This document shows positions 15,146-24,697 of a DNA stretch of 64,000 nt, in pieces. A program made the translations under genes and the position numbers. Source of the stretch: Archaeoglobales archaeon (GTDB lineage: Archaea > Halobacteriota > Archaeoglobi > Archaeoglobales > Archaeoglobaceae); contig JASFYH010000002.1 in the NCBI GenBank assembly GCA_030055595.1, positions 62,001-126,000 on the forward strand, given 5' to 3'. A model generated the notes under the pieces. The model made no database searches. It saw only the letters and a list, made by a program, of their open reading frames with translations, and was not told the DNA's origin. How positions within the stretch are numbered: position 1 is the first letter of the stretch; each line of letters begins with the position of its first letter.

Positions 15146-17065
15146 ATGCTTGAATTCATTTACTATGTTCTGCTTATAATTGCCCTAATCATTTTTGCCA
15201 AAGGTCTCAAAGAAAAAATCGAGTTTGTCAAAAGCGGTCGTCCGAGCTCAGAACCAAGGACGAACAACAAGCTTAGAAGGTTGAAATACGTCATTGTAGA
15301 TGCTTTCCTTTTAATCAGACTGATTAAAAGAGAGAAAAAGATGGGCATAGGACACTTCTTGGTGCTATGGGGCTTCATAATTCTCTTCGTTAACATCATT
15401 CTGTTTACGATCTACGCAGTAATTCCTGAAGCCTTTAGAGGGGCTTATGTTCTATTTAAGTATTCAATGACCGCCTCAGCAATACTCTTCTTTGCGGGTT
15501 TAATTTACATGGGTGTGAACCGTTACATTATTAAGCCATCAAGGTTTGCGAGGAAGTATGATAATGCAAGAGACGACGATCTTGTGCTTCTGCTCCTGAT
15601 CTTCGTTGCAATCTTCGGAATTGCTTTAAAAGAATACTTCCGATTTACTCCCGGATTTGCAAATACACTGATCGTTGACCTACTATGGTTTGCACACGGT
15701 ATAGCGATCTTGGCAATCTTAGCTCTTATTCCATACACCAAGCTTATGCACATAATTGTCGCACCATTTGCGATCTTCACAAGAACTGAAAGAAAACCGG
15801 GCATTTTGAGACCAACACCACAAACAGAAGATTACGTGGGAATGGTTAAGAGATCAGATCTCACAAGGCGCGATCTGCTTGCAAGCCTTGCATGCATGCG
15901 TTGTGGGAGATGTCAGGACAACTGCCCAGCATTCAATTCAAGAACTTCGCTTTCGCCAATGTTCCTTGTGCAGAACATAAGGCACCTTGACAAGATCCTG
16001 AAGGATGAGTTACCGATTGGAAAGCCCTACGATGTCGTGCTTGAAGAGGACGGCGGTGAAGTTGAGGAACCATTGTTGCTGGACAATGTCCTTGACATGC
16101 ACGCGATCTGGGCATGCACCACTTGTAGGGCTTGCATGGAGATGTGCCCAGTTTACATAGAGCAGATGGACATGATCATTGAGATGCGCAGAGGCATCAT
16201 TGAGAGCGGAGAAACTCCGCCAGACGTAAGAGACTTCTTGACGAACATACAGAAGCAGAAGAATCCTTGGGGAGAAGGGAAGTTCAAGAGAGATCAGTGG
16301 GTAAAGAAATCAGAAGTTCCTGTGCCGACTGTGAAGGATAATCCGGAGTTCGAATGGCTTTGGTTCGTTGGCTGTGCTCACAGCTTCGACAACAGGAATA
16401 TTCCTGTGACTGCAAAGCTTGCTAAGATCCTGAAGGACATTGGCGTGAACTATTCAATCCTTGGGAGAGATGAGGGGTGCTGTGGAAACGATGTTCGCAG
16501 AGTTGGCGAAGAAGGTTTGTTCCAACTGCTAAAAGAGGAAAATGTAGGACAATTTGAGAAATTCGGAGTTAAAAGAATAATAGCAACTTCTCCGCACTGC
16601 TTCAACACGCTTAAGAATGAATACGAGGGCTATGACGTGAAGTTCATACTCGAAGTGATCCACGATGCGATAAAAAGCGGAAAGCTTAAGCTAAAGAAGC
16701 CAATAAACAAAACTGTAACTTTCCACGATCCATGCTACCTCGGAAGATACAACGGGCTTTATGAGCTACCAAGAGAGATTCTGAAGTCAATTCCCGGACT
16801 TAAGCTCGTTGAAATGCCGAGAAACAGAAATAGAAGCTTCTGCTGTGGTGCGGGTGGCGGAAATCTCGTAAGAGAATACCCCGGACAGTTCAGACCGAAC
16901 AATCTTAGGGCAAAGGAAGCTGCAGAGACTGGAGCAGAGATCTTGGCTGTTGCATGCCCGTTCTGCATGATCATGCTCGAAGACGGAGTGAAGAGCGAGA
17001 AGCTTGAACAGAAGATCAGCGTTCTTGACGTCGTAGAACTTGTTTACGAGTCCGCATACGGATGA
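15146..17065 (+). CDS. Membrane FeS oxidoreductase (HdrD/DUF224-like, NarI-like membrane domain)
   Basis: The 639-residue fusion starts with five predicted membrane helices (about residues 3-235) bearing histidines suitable for haem b (GIGHFLVLWGF, WFAHGIAIL, KLMHII). A ferredoxin-like domain with two 4Fe-4S sets follows (CMRCGRCQDNCP, CTTCRACMEMCP), then two CCG domains of the heterodisulfide-reductase D type (DEGCCGNDVRR and SFCCGAGGGN). Proteins of this build are linked to ETF-to-menaquinone electron transfer in anaerobic acyl-CoA oxidisers. Here it is co-transcribed with two c-type cytochromes, so it may also serve an extracytoplasmic branch. The ATG at 15146 has GGAGGTG upstream; a GTG at 15140 is the alternative. 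Confidence 0.88.
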   Translation: MLEFIYYVLLIIALIIFAKGLKEKIEFVKSGRPSSEPRTNNKLRRLKYVIVDAFLLIRLIKREKKMGIGHFLVLWGFIILFVNIILFTIYAVIPEAFRGAYVLFKYSMTASAILFFAGLIYMGVNRYIIKPSRFARKYDNARDDDLVLLLLIFVAIFGIALKEYFRFTPGFANTLIVDLLWFAHGIAILAILALIPYTKLMHIIVAPFAIFTRTERKPGILRPTPQTEDYVGMVKRSDLTRRDLLASLACMRCGRCQDNCPAFNSRTSLSPMFLVQNIRHLDKILKDELPIGKPYDVVLEEDGGEVEEPLLLDNVLDMHAIWACTTCRACMEMCPVYIEQMDMIIEMRRGIIESGETPPDVRDFLTNIQKQKNPWGEGKFKRDQWVKKSEVPVPTVKDNPEFEWLWFVGCAHSFDNRNIPVTAKLAKILKDIGVNYSILGRDEGCCGNDVRRVGEEGLFQLLKEENVGQFEKFGVKRIIATSPHCFNTLKNEYEGYDVKFILEVIHDAIKSGKLKLKKPINKTVTFHDPCYLGRYNGLYELPREILKSIPGLKLVEMPRNRNRSFCCGAGGGNLVREYPGQFRPNNLRAKEAAETGAEILAVACPFCMIMLEDGVKSEKLEQKISVLDVVELVYESAYG

Positions 17066-17181
17066 ATTTATTTTAAAATTTTAATTTCCCCGTTTTTGTC
17101 CCTTTTATACTTTAGTTAACGAGACTGGAATACAGAGGATTAGAGAATAATTCTTATTTATAGCTCCCGTGTAATTCATTT

Positions 17182-18480
17182 GTGCGAGTGGCTATCGAAA
17201 CCTACGGATGCACAATGAACCAAGCTGATTCAGACATAATGAGAGCATTCATATCGAGAGAATTTACCCTGTCAAGCGTTGAAGATGCGGACGTTGTTGT
17301 GGTTAATTCCTGCGGTGTGATCGACTTCACAGAGAGAAAGATCCTCAAAAGGATCTTGGAGCTAAAAAATGCTGGAAAGAAGATCGTGCTTGCGGGATGT
17401 CTTTCAAGAATTTCCAAGCAAGCAATAGAGCTTGCGGATTCTACAATCTCTCCAGATAACGTTGACAAGATCGTAGAGACAATAAATTCGGTCTTTAATT
17501 GTGGAGTCAAAATTCTCTCATGGAGAGACCTCGACAAAAGCTGTATACCAAAGCTAAGATCGAGAGATAATGTGATCGCAATTGTTTCGATCTCGGAGGG
17601 GTGCTTAGGACGTTGCTCCTTCTGTGCAACGAAGTTTGCAAGGGGAAAGCTTAGAAGCTTTTCCCTCGAAGGTATAGTTAGAGACGTCGAGAATGCTTTA
17701 AAAAGTGGTTTCAAGGAGATCCAGCTTACCTCACAGGACACAGGATGCTATGGGCTTGATAAAGGGGAATTTCTCCTGCCTAAACTTTTAGAAAAGATCA
17801 GCAAGATCGAGGGCGAATTCAGAGTTAGAGTTGGAATGATGAACCCTCAACATGCTAAAAAACAGCTTGAGGCTCTGTTAAAAGCCTTTGAAAGCGAAAA
17901 GATCTACAAGTTTCTCCATCTTCCCGTTCAGCACGGAGACAACAAAGTTTTGGAAGACATGAAAAGAGACCATACCGTTGAGGACTTCTTAGAGGTCGTT
18001 GAGGAGTTTAGAAGAAATTTCGAGATTACTCTCTCTACAGATATAATTGTTGGATATCCTACAGAAACGGAAGAGTCTTTCTGGAAAACATATGAGCTCA
18101 TAGAGGAGGTTAGACCAGACATAGTGAACATAACAAGATTTTCAAAACGAAAAGGGACTCCGGCAGAGAGATTGAAAGAGACGCCGGGATGGATCGTTAA
18201 AAGTAGATCGAGAGAGCTAACAGAATTATGCGTAAGAATTGGACTTGAAAATAACAGAAAATTTTTAGGAAAGGAAATCGAGGTTTTGATCACAAGCTCT
18301 GGAAGAAAATGGATGCTTTCGAGAACTAATTCCTATAGAGCGGTGATAACGGATGGAAAGCTTGGAGAAATTAAAAAGGTTAAAATTGGAGCATTTAGAC
18401 ACAATTATTTGCTCGATGAAGAGCTTTTAAACAAAGATGAGATTTTAAAAAAACTTAAAAATGGCGAAAGTCTTTTGTGA
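17182..18480 (+). CDS. tRNA threonylcarbamoyladenosine methylthiotransferase (archaeal MtaB/CDKAL1 type)
   Basis: The 432-residue radical SAM enzyme adds a methylthio group to t6A37 of tRNAs reading ANN codons. The N-terminal MTTase domain holds cluster cysteines C10 (ETYGC), C44 (VNSCG) and C73 (LAGC). The radical SAM set is C141, C145 and C148 (CLGRCSFC), and a TRAM domain closes the protein (about 365-430). The GTG at 17182 starts at the family N-terminus and lies about 25 bases from the TATA-like ATTCTTATTTATAG, indicating a leaderless mRNA. Confidence 0.92.
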   Translation: MRVAIETYGCTMNQADSDIMRAFISREFTLSSVEDADVVVVNSCGVIDFTERKILKRILELKNAGKKIVLAGCLSRISKQAIELADSTISPDNVDKIVETINSVFNCGVKILSWRDLDKSCIPKLRSRDNVIAIVSISEGCLGRCSFCATKFARGKLRSFSLEGIVRDVENALKSGFKEIQLTSQDTGCYGLDKGEFLLPKLLEKISKIEGEFRVRVGMMNPQHAKKQLEALLKAFESEKIYKFLHLPVQHGDNKVLEDMKRDHTVEDFLEVVEEFRRNFEITLSTDIIVGYPTETEESFWKTYELIEEVRPDIVNITRFSKRKGTPAERLKETPGWIVKSRSRELTELCVRIGLENNRKFLGKEIEVLITSSGRKWMLSRTNSYRAVITDGKLGEIKKVKIGAFRHNYLLDEELLNKDEILKKLKNGESLL

Positions 18481-19634
18481 TTATGAAAATAAAGAGGGTT
18501 GCGGTTCTTGGAGCGGGGGAAATGGGGCACGGTATTGCGGAGAACTGTGCCATAGCGGGTTACGAAGTTTGGTTGAGAGCAAGAAGACAGAGCTCGCTGG
18601 ACGAGGGAATGAAGAGAATCAGTGAGGGGCTCTTTAAGTTGCAAAAAAAAGGTGCGATCAGAGATGCAAATGAGGTTCTTTCGAGGATCCACACAACAAC
18701 CGATTTGAAGACCGCGGTGGAGAATGCTGATCTGCTAATCGAGTCAATACCCGAGGTCTTCGATCAAAAAGTCGAGGTTTTTGCTGAGTGCGATAAAATT
18801 GCAAAACCAGAATGCATTTTTGCCACCAACACATCGACTATGAGCATAACAAAGCTTGCAAAGGCTACAAAAAGAGAAGAAAAATTCATTGGAATGCACT
18901 TCTTCACGCCCGTCGTTATTATGGAGATCGTTGAGCTAACAAGGGGAGAGAAGACGAGCGATGAGACGCTAAATACTTGCATTGATTTTCTCAAAAGTCT
19001 GAATAAGATCCCCATAGTGCTAAATAAGGAGACTCCGGGATTCATTGTGAATCGAGTCGTTGCTCCAACATCTGTTCTAAGGCTATGTCTAATAGAAAAT
19101 GGGATTGCGACGCCTGAAGAAGTTGATGCTACCTATAGAAAAGCGGGCAATGTTATAGGGCTCTTTGAGCTCTGGGATTATCTTGGCTTGGATGTAGTGT
19201 GTAATGCTATGAAATATTACTCCCAAGCACTAAGCCCTGATTACGAGCCAAAATATCTTGAGAAGATGGTAAAAGAGGGAAAATTGGGTAAAAAGAGCGG
19301 AATGGGATTCTATGACTGGAGCACGAGACCTGAAATCGATCTTAGAAAGGCAACCGATAAAGTTGATGTCAGAGACTTTGTATTCTTGGAGATAAATGAA
19401 GCAACGAAGCTTGTCGAAATGAACATTGCGGACCCGAAAACGATCGACACCGCTATTAAATTGGCCTACGGTAGGAAAAAGGGGCCATTCGAGGTGGCTA
19501 AAGATTACAGTGATGAGGAGATCTCAAAAAGACTGGAAGAGCTGACAAAGAAGTTTGGAAAGAAGATCTTTGAGCCAACAGAGACGATTAAAAAAGGAAA
19601 GCTAAGAGAAACGATCGAACAATACTACAAATAA
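18477..19634 (+). CDS. 3-Hydroxyacyl-CoA dehydrogenase
   Basis: The 385-residue NAD-dependent enzyme has the Rossmann motif VAVLGAGEMGHGIAENCA, the family stretch NADLLIESIPEVFDQK and the active-site region FIGMHFFTPVVIMEIVE with its catalytic histidine. The first C-terminal 3HCDH domain (ETPGFIVNRV...KSGMGFYDW) is followed by a second, shorter copy. No enoyl-CoA hydratase domain is attached, unlike the fused enzymes of some relatives. It oxidises 3-hydroxyacyl-CoA before thiolysis. The GTG at 18477 overlaps the preceding stop; an ATG at 18483 is equally plausible. Confidence 0.93.
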   Translation: MIMKIKRVAVLGAGEMGHGIAENCAIAGYEVWLRARRQSSLDEGMKRISEGLFKLQKKGAIRDANEVLSRIHTTTDLKTAVENADLLIESIPEVFDQKVEVFAECDKIAKPECIFATNTSTMSITKLAKATKREEKFIGMHFFTPVVIMEIVELTRGEKTSDETLNTCIDFLKSLNKIPIVLNKETPGFIVNRVVAPTSVLRLCLIENGIATPEEVDATYRKAGNVIGLFELWDYLGLDVVCNAMKYYSQALSPDYEPKYLEKMVKEGKLGKKSGMGFYDWSTRPEIDLRKATDKVDVRDFVFLEINEATKLVEMNIADPKTIDTAIKLAYGRKKGPFEVAKDYSDEEISKRLEELTKKFGKKIFEPTETIKKGKLRETIEQYYK

Positions 19635-19674
19635 AAATTTTTAAACAAAGAGCAAATTTCTTTTCGGTGATCGA

Positions 19675-21924
19675 ATGCCAGTCCTTTGGCTGAGTGATGT
19701 GGACAAGAATGATATTCCGGTAGTTGGAGGTAAAGCTGCAAATCTTGGTGAGCTTTTAAGGATCGAAATTCCAGTCCCGGAAGGATTTGTAGTCGATGCA
19801 AGAACTTTTAGAGATTTTATAAATAGAGCAAATTTGAAAGACAAGATCTACGGTATTCTCCAAAAGCTGAATGTTGAAAACACAGAAGAACTGAACAGGG
19901 CTTCAGAAGAGATCAGAAAAATGATCTCAAAGGCGAGAATGCCTGACGACATAGAGAAGGAGATAAGAAAAGCTTACAAAGAGCTCGGAAATGGAAAAGA
20001 AGTATATGTGGCAGTCAGAAGTTCTGCAACCGCTGAAGATTTGCCAGATGCAAGTTTTGCTGGACAGCAAGATACTTATCTTAATGTCAAAGGTGAAGAC
20101 GAAGTCGTTAATAAAGTTAAGGAGTGCTGGGGGAGCCTTTTCACACCAAGAGCGATCTATTACCGTGTTCAAAAGGGATTTAGACATGAAGATGTTAGTA
20201 TAGCAATTGTTGTGCAAAAAATGGTCAACAGTGAAAAGAGCGGTGTCATGTTCACATCTCATCCTGTTACTGGAGACAAGATCTGCATAATTGAGGCGGT
20301 ATTTGGTTTGGGCGAAGCGATCGTTGGAGGACTCGTAACTCCAGATACCTATGTCTATGATAGAACAAAAAAGAAGCTTCTCGAAGCTAAAATTGCGGAC
20401 AAGAAGTTCATGATCGTAAGAAGAAATGGAAATGAGAGAGTTGAACTTGGAGAAAAAGGGAAAGAGAGGGTTCTATCTGACAATGAGATAAAGAGGCTTG
20501 TAGATCTTGGAGAATTAATTGAAGACCACTACGGAAAGCCCCAGGATGTTGAATGGGCTATTGAAGGTGAAACAGTTTACATAGTTCAATCAAGACCAAT
20601 AACGACAATAAAAGAGGCAAAAGAGGAAAAAATTGAACTTGAAGAGGCTGGAAAAATCTTACTTAAGGGTCTTGGAGCTTCTCCCGGGCTTGCAGTAGGC
20701 GAAGTTAGGATCGTTCAAAGCGAAAAGGACATATCGAAGGTTAGAGAGGGAGACATTCTCGTTGCAGTGATGACCACTCCAGACATGGTTCCCGCGATGA
20801 AGAGAGCTTCTGCGATCGTCACAGACGAGGGTGGTATGACCTGCCACGCTGCAATAGTCTCAAGAGAGCTTGGAGTTCCTGCTGTAGTTGGGACAAAGAA
20901 TGCTACTGAGGTTCTCAAAGATGGTATGGTTGTCACGGTAGATGGAGAAAAAGGCATGGTTTATCTTGGAAAGCTTGAAATTGGTAAGAAAGAAGAAATG
21001 AAGTCAGTTTCAGTTTCAGCACCAATAATTACTGCAACAGAAGTTAAAGTGAATATCTCATTGCCAGATGCAGCAGAAAAAGTCGCTAAAGAGACAAATG
21101 CAGACGGCGTGGGACTTTTTAGAATAGAACACATGATCTTGTCGCTCGAAAAGCATCCAATGAAGTTTATAAAAGACGGAGAGATCGAAAAATACATCGA
21201 ATTGATCTACAATGAAATGAAGAAGGTTTTAAAGGCTTTCTATCCCAAGCCAGTGTGGATCAGGACGATCGATGCTCCGACCGATGAGTTCAGAGCTATG
21301 AAGGGTGGAGAAGACGAGCCCATCGAAACAAATCCGATGCTCGGTTTTAGAGGGCTTCGTAGGGATCTTGCAGAAGAAATGCATCTAAGAGCGGAAATGA
21401 GGGCAATTAAGAAACTTATAGATGAGGGCTATACCAATTTAGGCATAATGCTACCGCTAATTGTAAGCCCAGAAGAGATCAGGAGAGCTAAGAAAGTTGC
21501 CCTCGAAGAAGGGGTTCCCTTAGATCAGATCGACTTTGGGATCATGGTTGAAACTCCTGCGGCGGCATTGATCATAGAGGATCTTATAAAAGAGGGTATA
21601 GATTTCATAAGCCTCGGAACAAACGATCTAACGCAATACACGCTTGCTGTTGATAGAAACAACGAAAATGTTGCTTATCTCTACGACGAAACTCACCCAG
21701 CGGTGATGAAACTGATCGAGAGGACCATAAAGATCTGCAAAGAACATGGAGTCAAGACTTCGATCTGCGGACAGGCGGGAAGTTATCCACATGTTGTAGA
21801 AAAGCTGGTTGAACTCGGAATCGACAGTGTTTCAGCAAATCCCGACATGGTTCAGAAGATCAGAGAGGTCGTTGCTAGAGCTGAAAAGAGAATTATTCTT
21901 GAAAAGCTCAGAAATCTTAAATAG
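19675..21924 (+). CDS. ppsA: Phosphoenolpyruvate synthase
   Basis: The 749-residue enzyme converts pyruvate and ATP to PEP, AMP and phosphate for gluconeogenesis. The N-terminal ATP-binding domain (VRSSATAEDLPDASFAGQQ) spans about residues 1-320. The swivelling phosphohistidine domain has H391 in GGMTCHAAIVSRELGVP. The C-terminal PEP/pyruvate barrel ends with SLGTNDLTQYTLAVDRN and the catalytic cysteine of TSICGQAG. GGTGATC lies before the ATG and AAAAATTTTTAAAC is a probable TATA box. In an acetyl-CoA-based organism it draws carbon upward from pyruvate. Confidence 0.96.
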   Translation: MPVLWLSDVDKNDIPVVGGKAANLGELLRIEIPVPEGFVVDARTFRDFINRANLKDKIYGILQKLNVENTEELNRASEEIRKMISKARMPDDIEKEIRKAYKELGNGKEVYVAVRSSATAEDLPDASFAGQQDTYLNVKGEDEVVNKVKECWGSLFTPRAIYYRVQKGFRHEDVSIAIVVQKMVNSEKSGVMFTSHPVTGDKICIIEAVFGLGEAIVGGLVTPDTYVYDRTKKKLLEAKIADKKFMIVRRNGNERVELGEKGKERVLSDNEIKRLVDLGELIEDHYGKPQDVEWAIEGETVYIVQSRPITTIKEAKEEKIELEEAGKILLKGLGASPGLAVGEVRIVQSEKDISKVREGDILVAVMTTPDMVPAMKRASAIVTDEGGMTCHAAIVSRELGVPAVVGTKNATEVLKDGMVVTVDGEKGMVYLGKLEIGKKEEMKSVSVSAPIITATEVKVNISLPDAAEKVAKETNADGVGLFRIEHMILSLEKHPMKFIKDGEIEKYIELIYNEMKKVLKAFYPKPVWIRTIDAPTDEFRAMKGGEDEPIETNPMLGFRGLRRDLAEEMHLRAEMRAIKKLIDEGYTNLGIMLPLIVSPEEIRRAKKVALEEGVPLDQIDFGIMVETPAAALIIEDLIKEGIDFISLGTNDLTQYTLAVDRNNENVAYLYDETHPAVMKLIERTIKICKEHGVKTSICGQAGSYPHVVEKLVELGIDSVSANPDMVQKIREVVARAEKRIILEKLRNLK

Positions 21925-22710
21925 CTATTTTTTTAATCTTCTTAAAGAAAATACCACAATATAAAGTGTTGATGCGATCAACGCAGCTAAAGCACTTGCA
22001 GAGACCGGAAAAATTAGAGACACGGAGATCCCGAGCATCAAAGAAATTAAAGTTATCCCAAAAGTAATTATCAAGCTTTGTTTAACGCTTTGGGCGAATT
22101 CCTTAGCTATTGCGGATGGAGCTATGAAGATCGAATAAGCCAAAATCGCTCCCACGGATCTTATGACCGCCACAACTGATGTCGCAATTATTGCAAATAG
22201 AATTATATCAAGAAGTTTTGGATTTATTCCAGAAGCTTTTGCACCTTCTGGATCAAATAAGAAAAAAATGAACTTATTATAGAGCAATCCGAATAAGAGT
22301 ATAACAAGAATGGTTGAGAAAGTGAGATAAATTAGATCTTGCTCGGTGACCAGAAGGATCTCACCAAATAAGAAAGCCCAGATCTTTGCAGAAATTCCAC
22401 GAATTAAAGAAAGAAAGACCACCGCTATAGCCATGGATAGAGCAAATGAGATTGCAACACCTGTGTCGATATCGCTGAACCTTGAAGTAAGAGAGGCTAA
22501 GAGTGCAAAAGCGATAGCGAAGAGAGTTGCAAGTAGAAAGTAGTCCTGTTCAAAACCAAGAGAGGTCAGAAGCAAAGAGAGGGCAACACCGGCTAATGCG
22601 GAATGAGAAACGCTTGCGATCAAAAAGGACGCTTTTCTAAACACCGCCAGATTTCCCGATATTGAAATGAGCAATGAGATCAAAATGAGCGCTAAGAAGA
22701 TCTCAACCAT
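21925..22710 (-). CDS. Metal ABC transporter permease (ABC-3, ZnuB/MntB-like)
   Basis: A 261-residue very hydrophobic protein with seven to eight predicted membrane helices and the ABC-3 family features SVSHSALAGVALSLL and AKASGINPKLLDIILF. It forms the channel of a zinc, manganese or iron uptake system with the ATPase and binding protein upstream. The ATG at 22710 follows GGTGATC; a GTG at 22719 is possible. It overlaps the ATPase gene slightly. Confidence 0.9.
   Translation of the reverse strand: MVEIFLALILISLLISISGNLAVFRKASFLIASVSHSALAGVALSLLLTSLGFEQDYFLLATLFAIAFALLASLTSRFSDIDTGVAISFALSMAIAVVFLSLIRGISAKIWAFLFGEILLVTEQDLIYLTFSTILVILLFGLLYNKFIFFLFDPEGAKASGINPKLLDIILFAIIATSVVAVIRSVGAILAYSIFIAPSAIAKEFAQSVKQSLIITFGITLISLMLGISVSLIFPVSASALAALIASTLYIVVFSLRRLKK
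21926..21936 (+). terminator. Oligo-T terminator of ppsA
   Basis: A run of seven T (21928-21934) lies directly after the ppsA stop and overlaps the end of the convergent permease gene. This is a typical compact archaeal terminator. Confidence 0.45.
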
Positions 22711-23422
22711 GGTGATCACCGTAAAGCGGGTGAATAAAGCCCTCTTCGCAAACGATCAATGGAATTTCAATTTTGTAAACTTTTAGCATATTCTCTTTTC
22801 GGAAAACTTCGTTAGATCTGCCAAATGCGATGAGTTCTCTGTTTAGAAGCATGATCCTGTCAACCGCATGCAGAATGGGATTTATGTTGTGCAAGACTAC
22901 GATTATCGTGGCATTAACATCTTCAAGTATTTCGACGATCTTTTCCTGAGTAAGAAGATCCACTCCATTGAATGGCTCATCCAACAGCAAAAGCTTGGGC
23001 TTTTTCATAAGGGCTCTGGCAATTAGAACTCTCTGCTGATACCCTCCGCTCAGCTCCCTGAATAGCATTTTCATTTTGTCTTTAAGCTCCAATTGCTCTA
23101 ATATTTCCCAATCAAGCTCAGTATCACACATGGAAAGAACTTTTTCCACCGTCAGTGGCAGATCTAAAGCTAAAGAGCTCCTTTGCGGAACATAGGAGAT
23201 CCTCTCAAGGACTCTACGATCCTTTCTCGGATCAAAGCCAAGAACCAAAAGCTCCCCTTCCGCTTTGAGCAGTCCGAGAAGACACTTCAACAAAGTTGTT
23301 TTTCCCGCTCCATTCGGTCCAAGAACTGCGATGAACTCTCCATCATCTATTTTGAAGCTCAAATTCTCCAGAGCTTTCTTTTTCCCATAGGAATAGCTCA
23401 GATTTTTCGCTTCGACTGCCAT
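22703..23422 (-). CDS. Metal ABC transporter ATP-binding protein (ZnuC-like)
   Basis: The 239-residue ATPase has Walker A GPNGAGKTTLLKCLLG (about residue 35), the signature LSGGYQQRVLIARALMKKP, Walker B LLLLDEPFNGVD and the switch histidine in VVLHNINP. It matches the zinc/manganese importer subfamily. Its first 25 bases overlap the end of the binding-protein gene and its last bases overlap the permease gene, so the three subunits are tightly coupled. Confidence 0.93.
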   Translation of the reverse strand: MAVEAKNLSYSYGKKKALENLSFKIDDGEFIAVLGPNGAGKTTLLKCLLGLLKAEGELLVLGFDPRKDRRVLERISYVPQRSSLALDLPLTVEKVLSMCDTELDWEILEQLELKDKMKMLFRELSGGYQQRVLIARALMKKPKLLLLDEPFNGVDLLTQEKIVEILEDVNATIIVVLHNINPILHAVDRIMLLNRELIAFGRSNEVFRKENMLKVYKIEIPLIVCEEGFIHPLYGDHHG

Positions 23423-24318
23423 AGAACCGCCAATGCTACTGCCTCAAGAACCGCTACTAACGAGAGAAGATAGAACCAGATCCTTTCTCCTGAGTCCAAA
23501 TAGATCGGATTTGAAATTGAAAATGCATTTGAGACCAGCTGAGACTCAAAGCTCAGATCTGAGACAACTTTTACCTTCGAGATTCCACACCCTACCTCTT
23601 TAGCTATTTGTTTCGAAATTTCTCCAAGCTTTGTGTCTTCCTGATAATCTGGAATTACAAGGATGCATTTCTCAAACCGCTTCAAACTTTGGATCTCTGA
23701 AGCACTAAGGGTGACATCCTCAGGAAAAGCTAAGGAAACCTTTAGCCCCAATCCAGAAACTACGTAAGCGGAGTGCGGGTCGATTGCTATAAAATTGGAA
23801 TCTTTCATTCTCTCAGTCAATTTTTCAGCATCTCTTTTTGCATTCGCTAAAGAATCTTCAAATTTCAAATAGTTTGACTCGTATTCTCTCAATTTATCTG
23901 GATGGAGCTCAACTAACTTATTTTTAAGAGCAAAAGCGATCTTTAGTGCGTTCTCTGGCATTAACCAATAAGCATGCGGATTATAGCCGATTCCAGTAAA
24001 TTCGAGGATCGTAGCGTTGTAGTCCTCAAAATCAAGGCACTTTTTTCCGCAGATCCTCTTGATCTCCGTTTCAAATCCTATAAGGTTTGAATTTGCAAGC
24101 AATATGACCTCAGCATTCTCCAATTTTTTTAGATCTTGATAACTGAAAGAGAAAAAGTGCGGATCGACTGCAGAAGGTAGAATGCTCTCCACTTCTTCGC
24201 CTGAGATCTTCTCCGCAATATTCTTAAGATCGGGAATAGAAACGATAATTTTCCCTTCAGAAGATCCAAGTAGTATTAAAAAGATCAAAACAACGGTATT
24301 GGCTTTCCACATGGACAT
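23398..24318 (-). CDS. Metal-binding lipid- or membrane-anchored substrate-binding protein (ZnuA-like)
   Basis: The 306-residue cluster A-I solute-binding protein has an N-terminal export signal (VVLIFLILLGSS) and the metal-ligand histidine positions DPHFFSFSY, NPHAYWLMPEN and DPHSAYVVSG. A C-terminal membrane helix (WFYLLSLVAVLEAVALAVLW) with a basic tail would anchor it to the outer face, a common archaeal design. The metal cannot be deduced: there is no histidine-rich loop typical of zinc forms. It overlaps the DtxR-like gene upstream by 34 bases. Confidence 0.86.
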   Translation of the reverse strand: MSMWKANTVVLIFLILLGSSEGKIIVSIPDLKNIAEKISGEEVESILPSAVDPHFFSFSYQDLKKLENAEVILLANSNLIGFETEIKRICGKKCLDFEDYNATILEFTGIGYNPHAYWLMPENALKIAFALKNKLVELHPDKLREYESNYLKFEDSLANAKRDAEKLTERMKDSNFIAIDPHSAYVVSGLGLKVSLAFPEDVTLSASEIQSLKRFEKCILVIPDYQEDTKLGEISKQIAKEVGCGISKVKVVSDLSFESQLVSNAFSISNPIYLDSGERIWFYLLSLVAVLEAVALAVLWQSKRKI

Positions 24319-24686
24319 AGCTCTCTTTTACCATATTTCTCTTCAATGAGCTTTTCAAAGCCTTTACCAATGGCTAAATCTATCTTTGAAGCTTCTTCGC
24401 AAATACTTGCTTTTTCAATACCAATTTCTTCCAAAAAGCACTCTAAAAGCCTATGCTTCCTTAAGATCTTTCTACCTTCCCTCAAACCCTGCTCAGTAAA
24501 AATAAAACCCTTTTTCTCAACATATACCCCATATCCAAGCTCAGAAACTCGCATAAGAATCTTTTGTGCTGTGGATTTCGGTATTTTCATTTTTTCTGCT
24601 AAATAACTCGGACCAACAACGAATTCTCCCTCTTCCCAAGCTATGAACAATGTTCTAATTATGAACTCAGTTTGCATAATAGACAT
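24285..24686 (-). CDS. DtxR-family metal-dependent regulator
   Basis: A 133-residue protein with an N-terminal winged helix (VGPSYLAEKMKIPKSTAQKILMRVSELGY) and a DtxR/MntR-like dimerisation domain (RKHRLLECFLEEIG...EEASKIDLAIG). It ends with a motif equivalent to the CPHGNPIP of DtxR proteins, here CPCGKPIP. It probably senses Fe(II) or Mn(II) and represses its own operon with the ABC importer. It is a candidate for binding the palindrome in front of feoAB, although the same palindrome is not seen before its own gene. Confidence 0.84.
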   Translation of the reverse strand: MSIMQTEFIIRTLFIAWEEGEFVVGPSYLAEKMKIPKSTAQKILMRVSELGYGVYVEKKGFIFTEQGLREGRKILRKHRLLECFLEEIGIEKASICEEASKIDLAIGKGFEKLIEEKYGKRELCPCGKPIPLF

Positions 24687-24697
24687 AGTCTCCAGAA

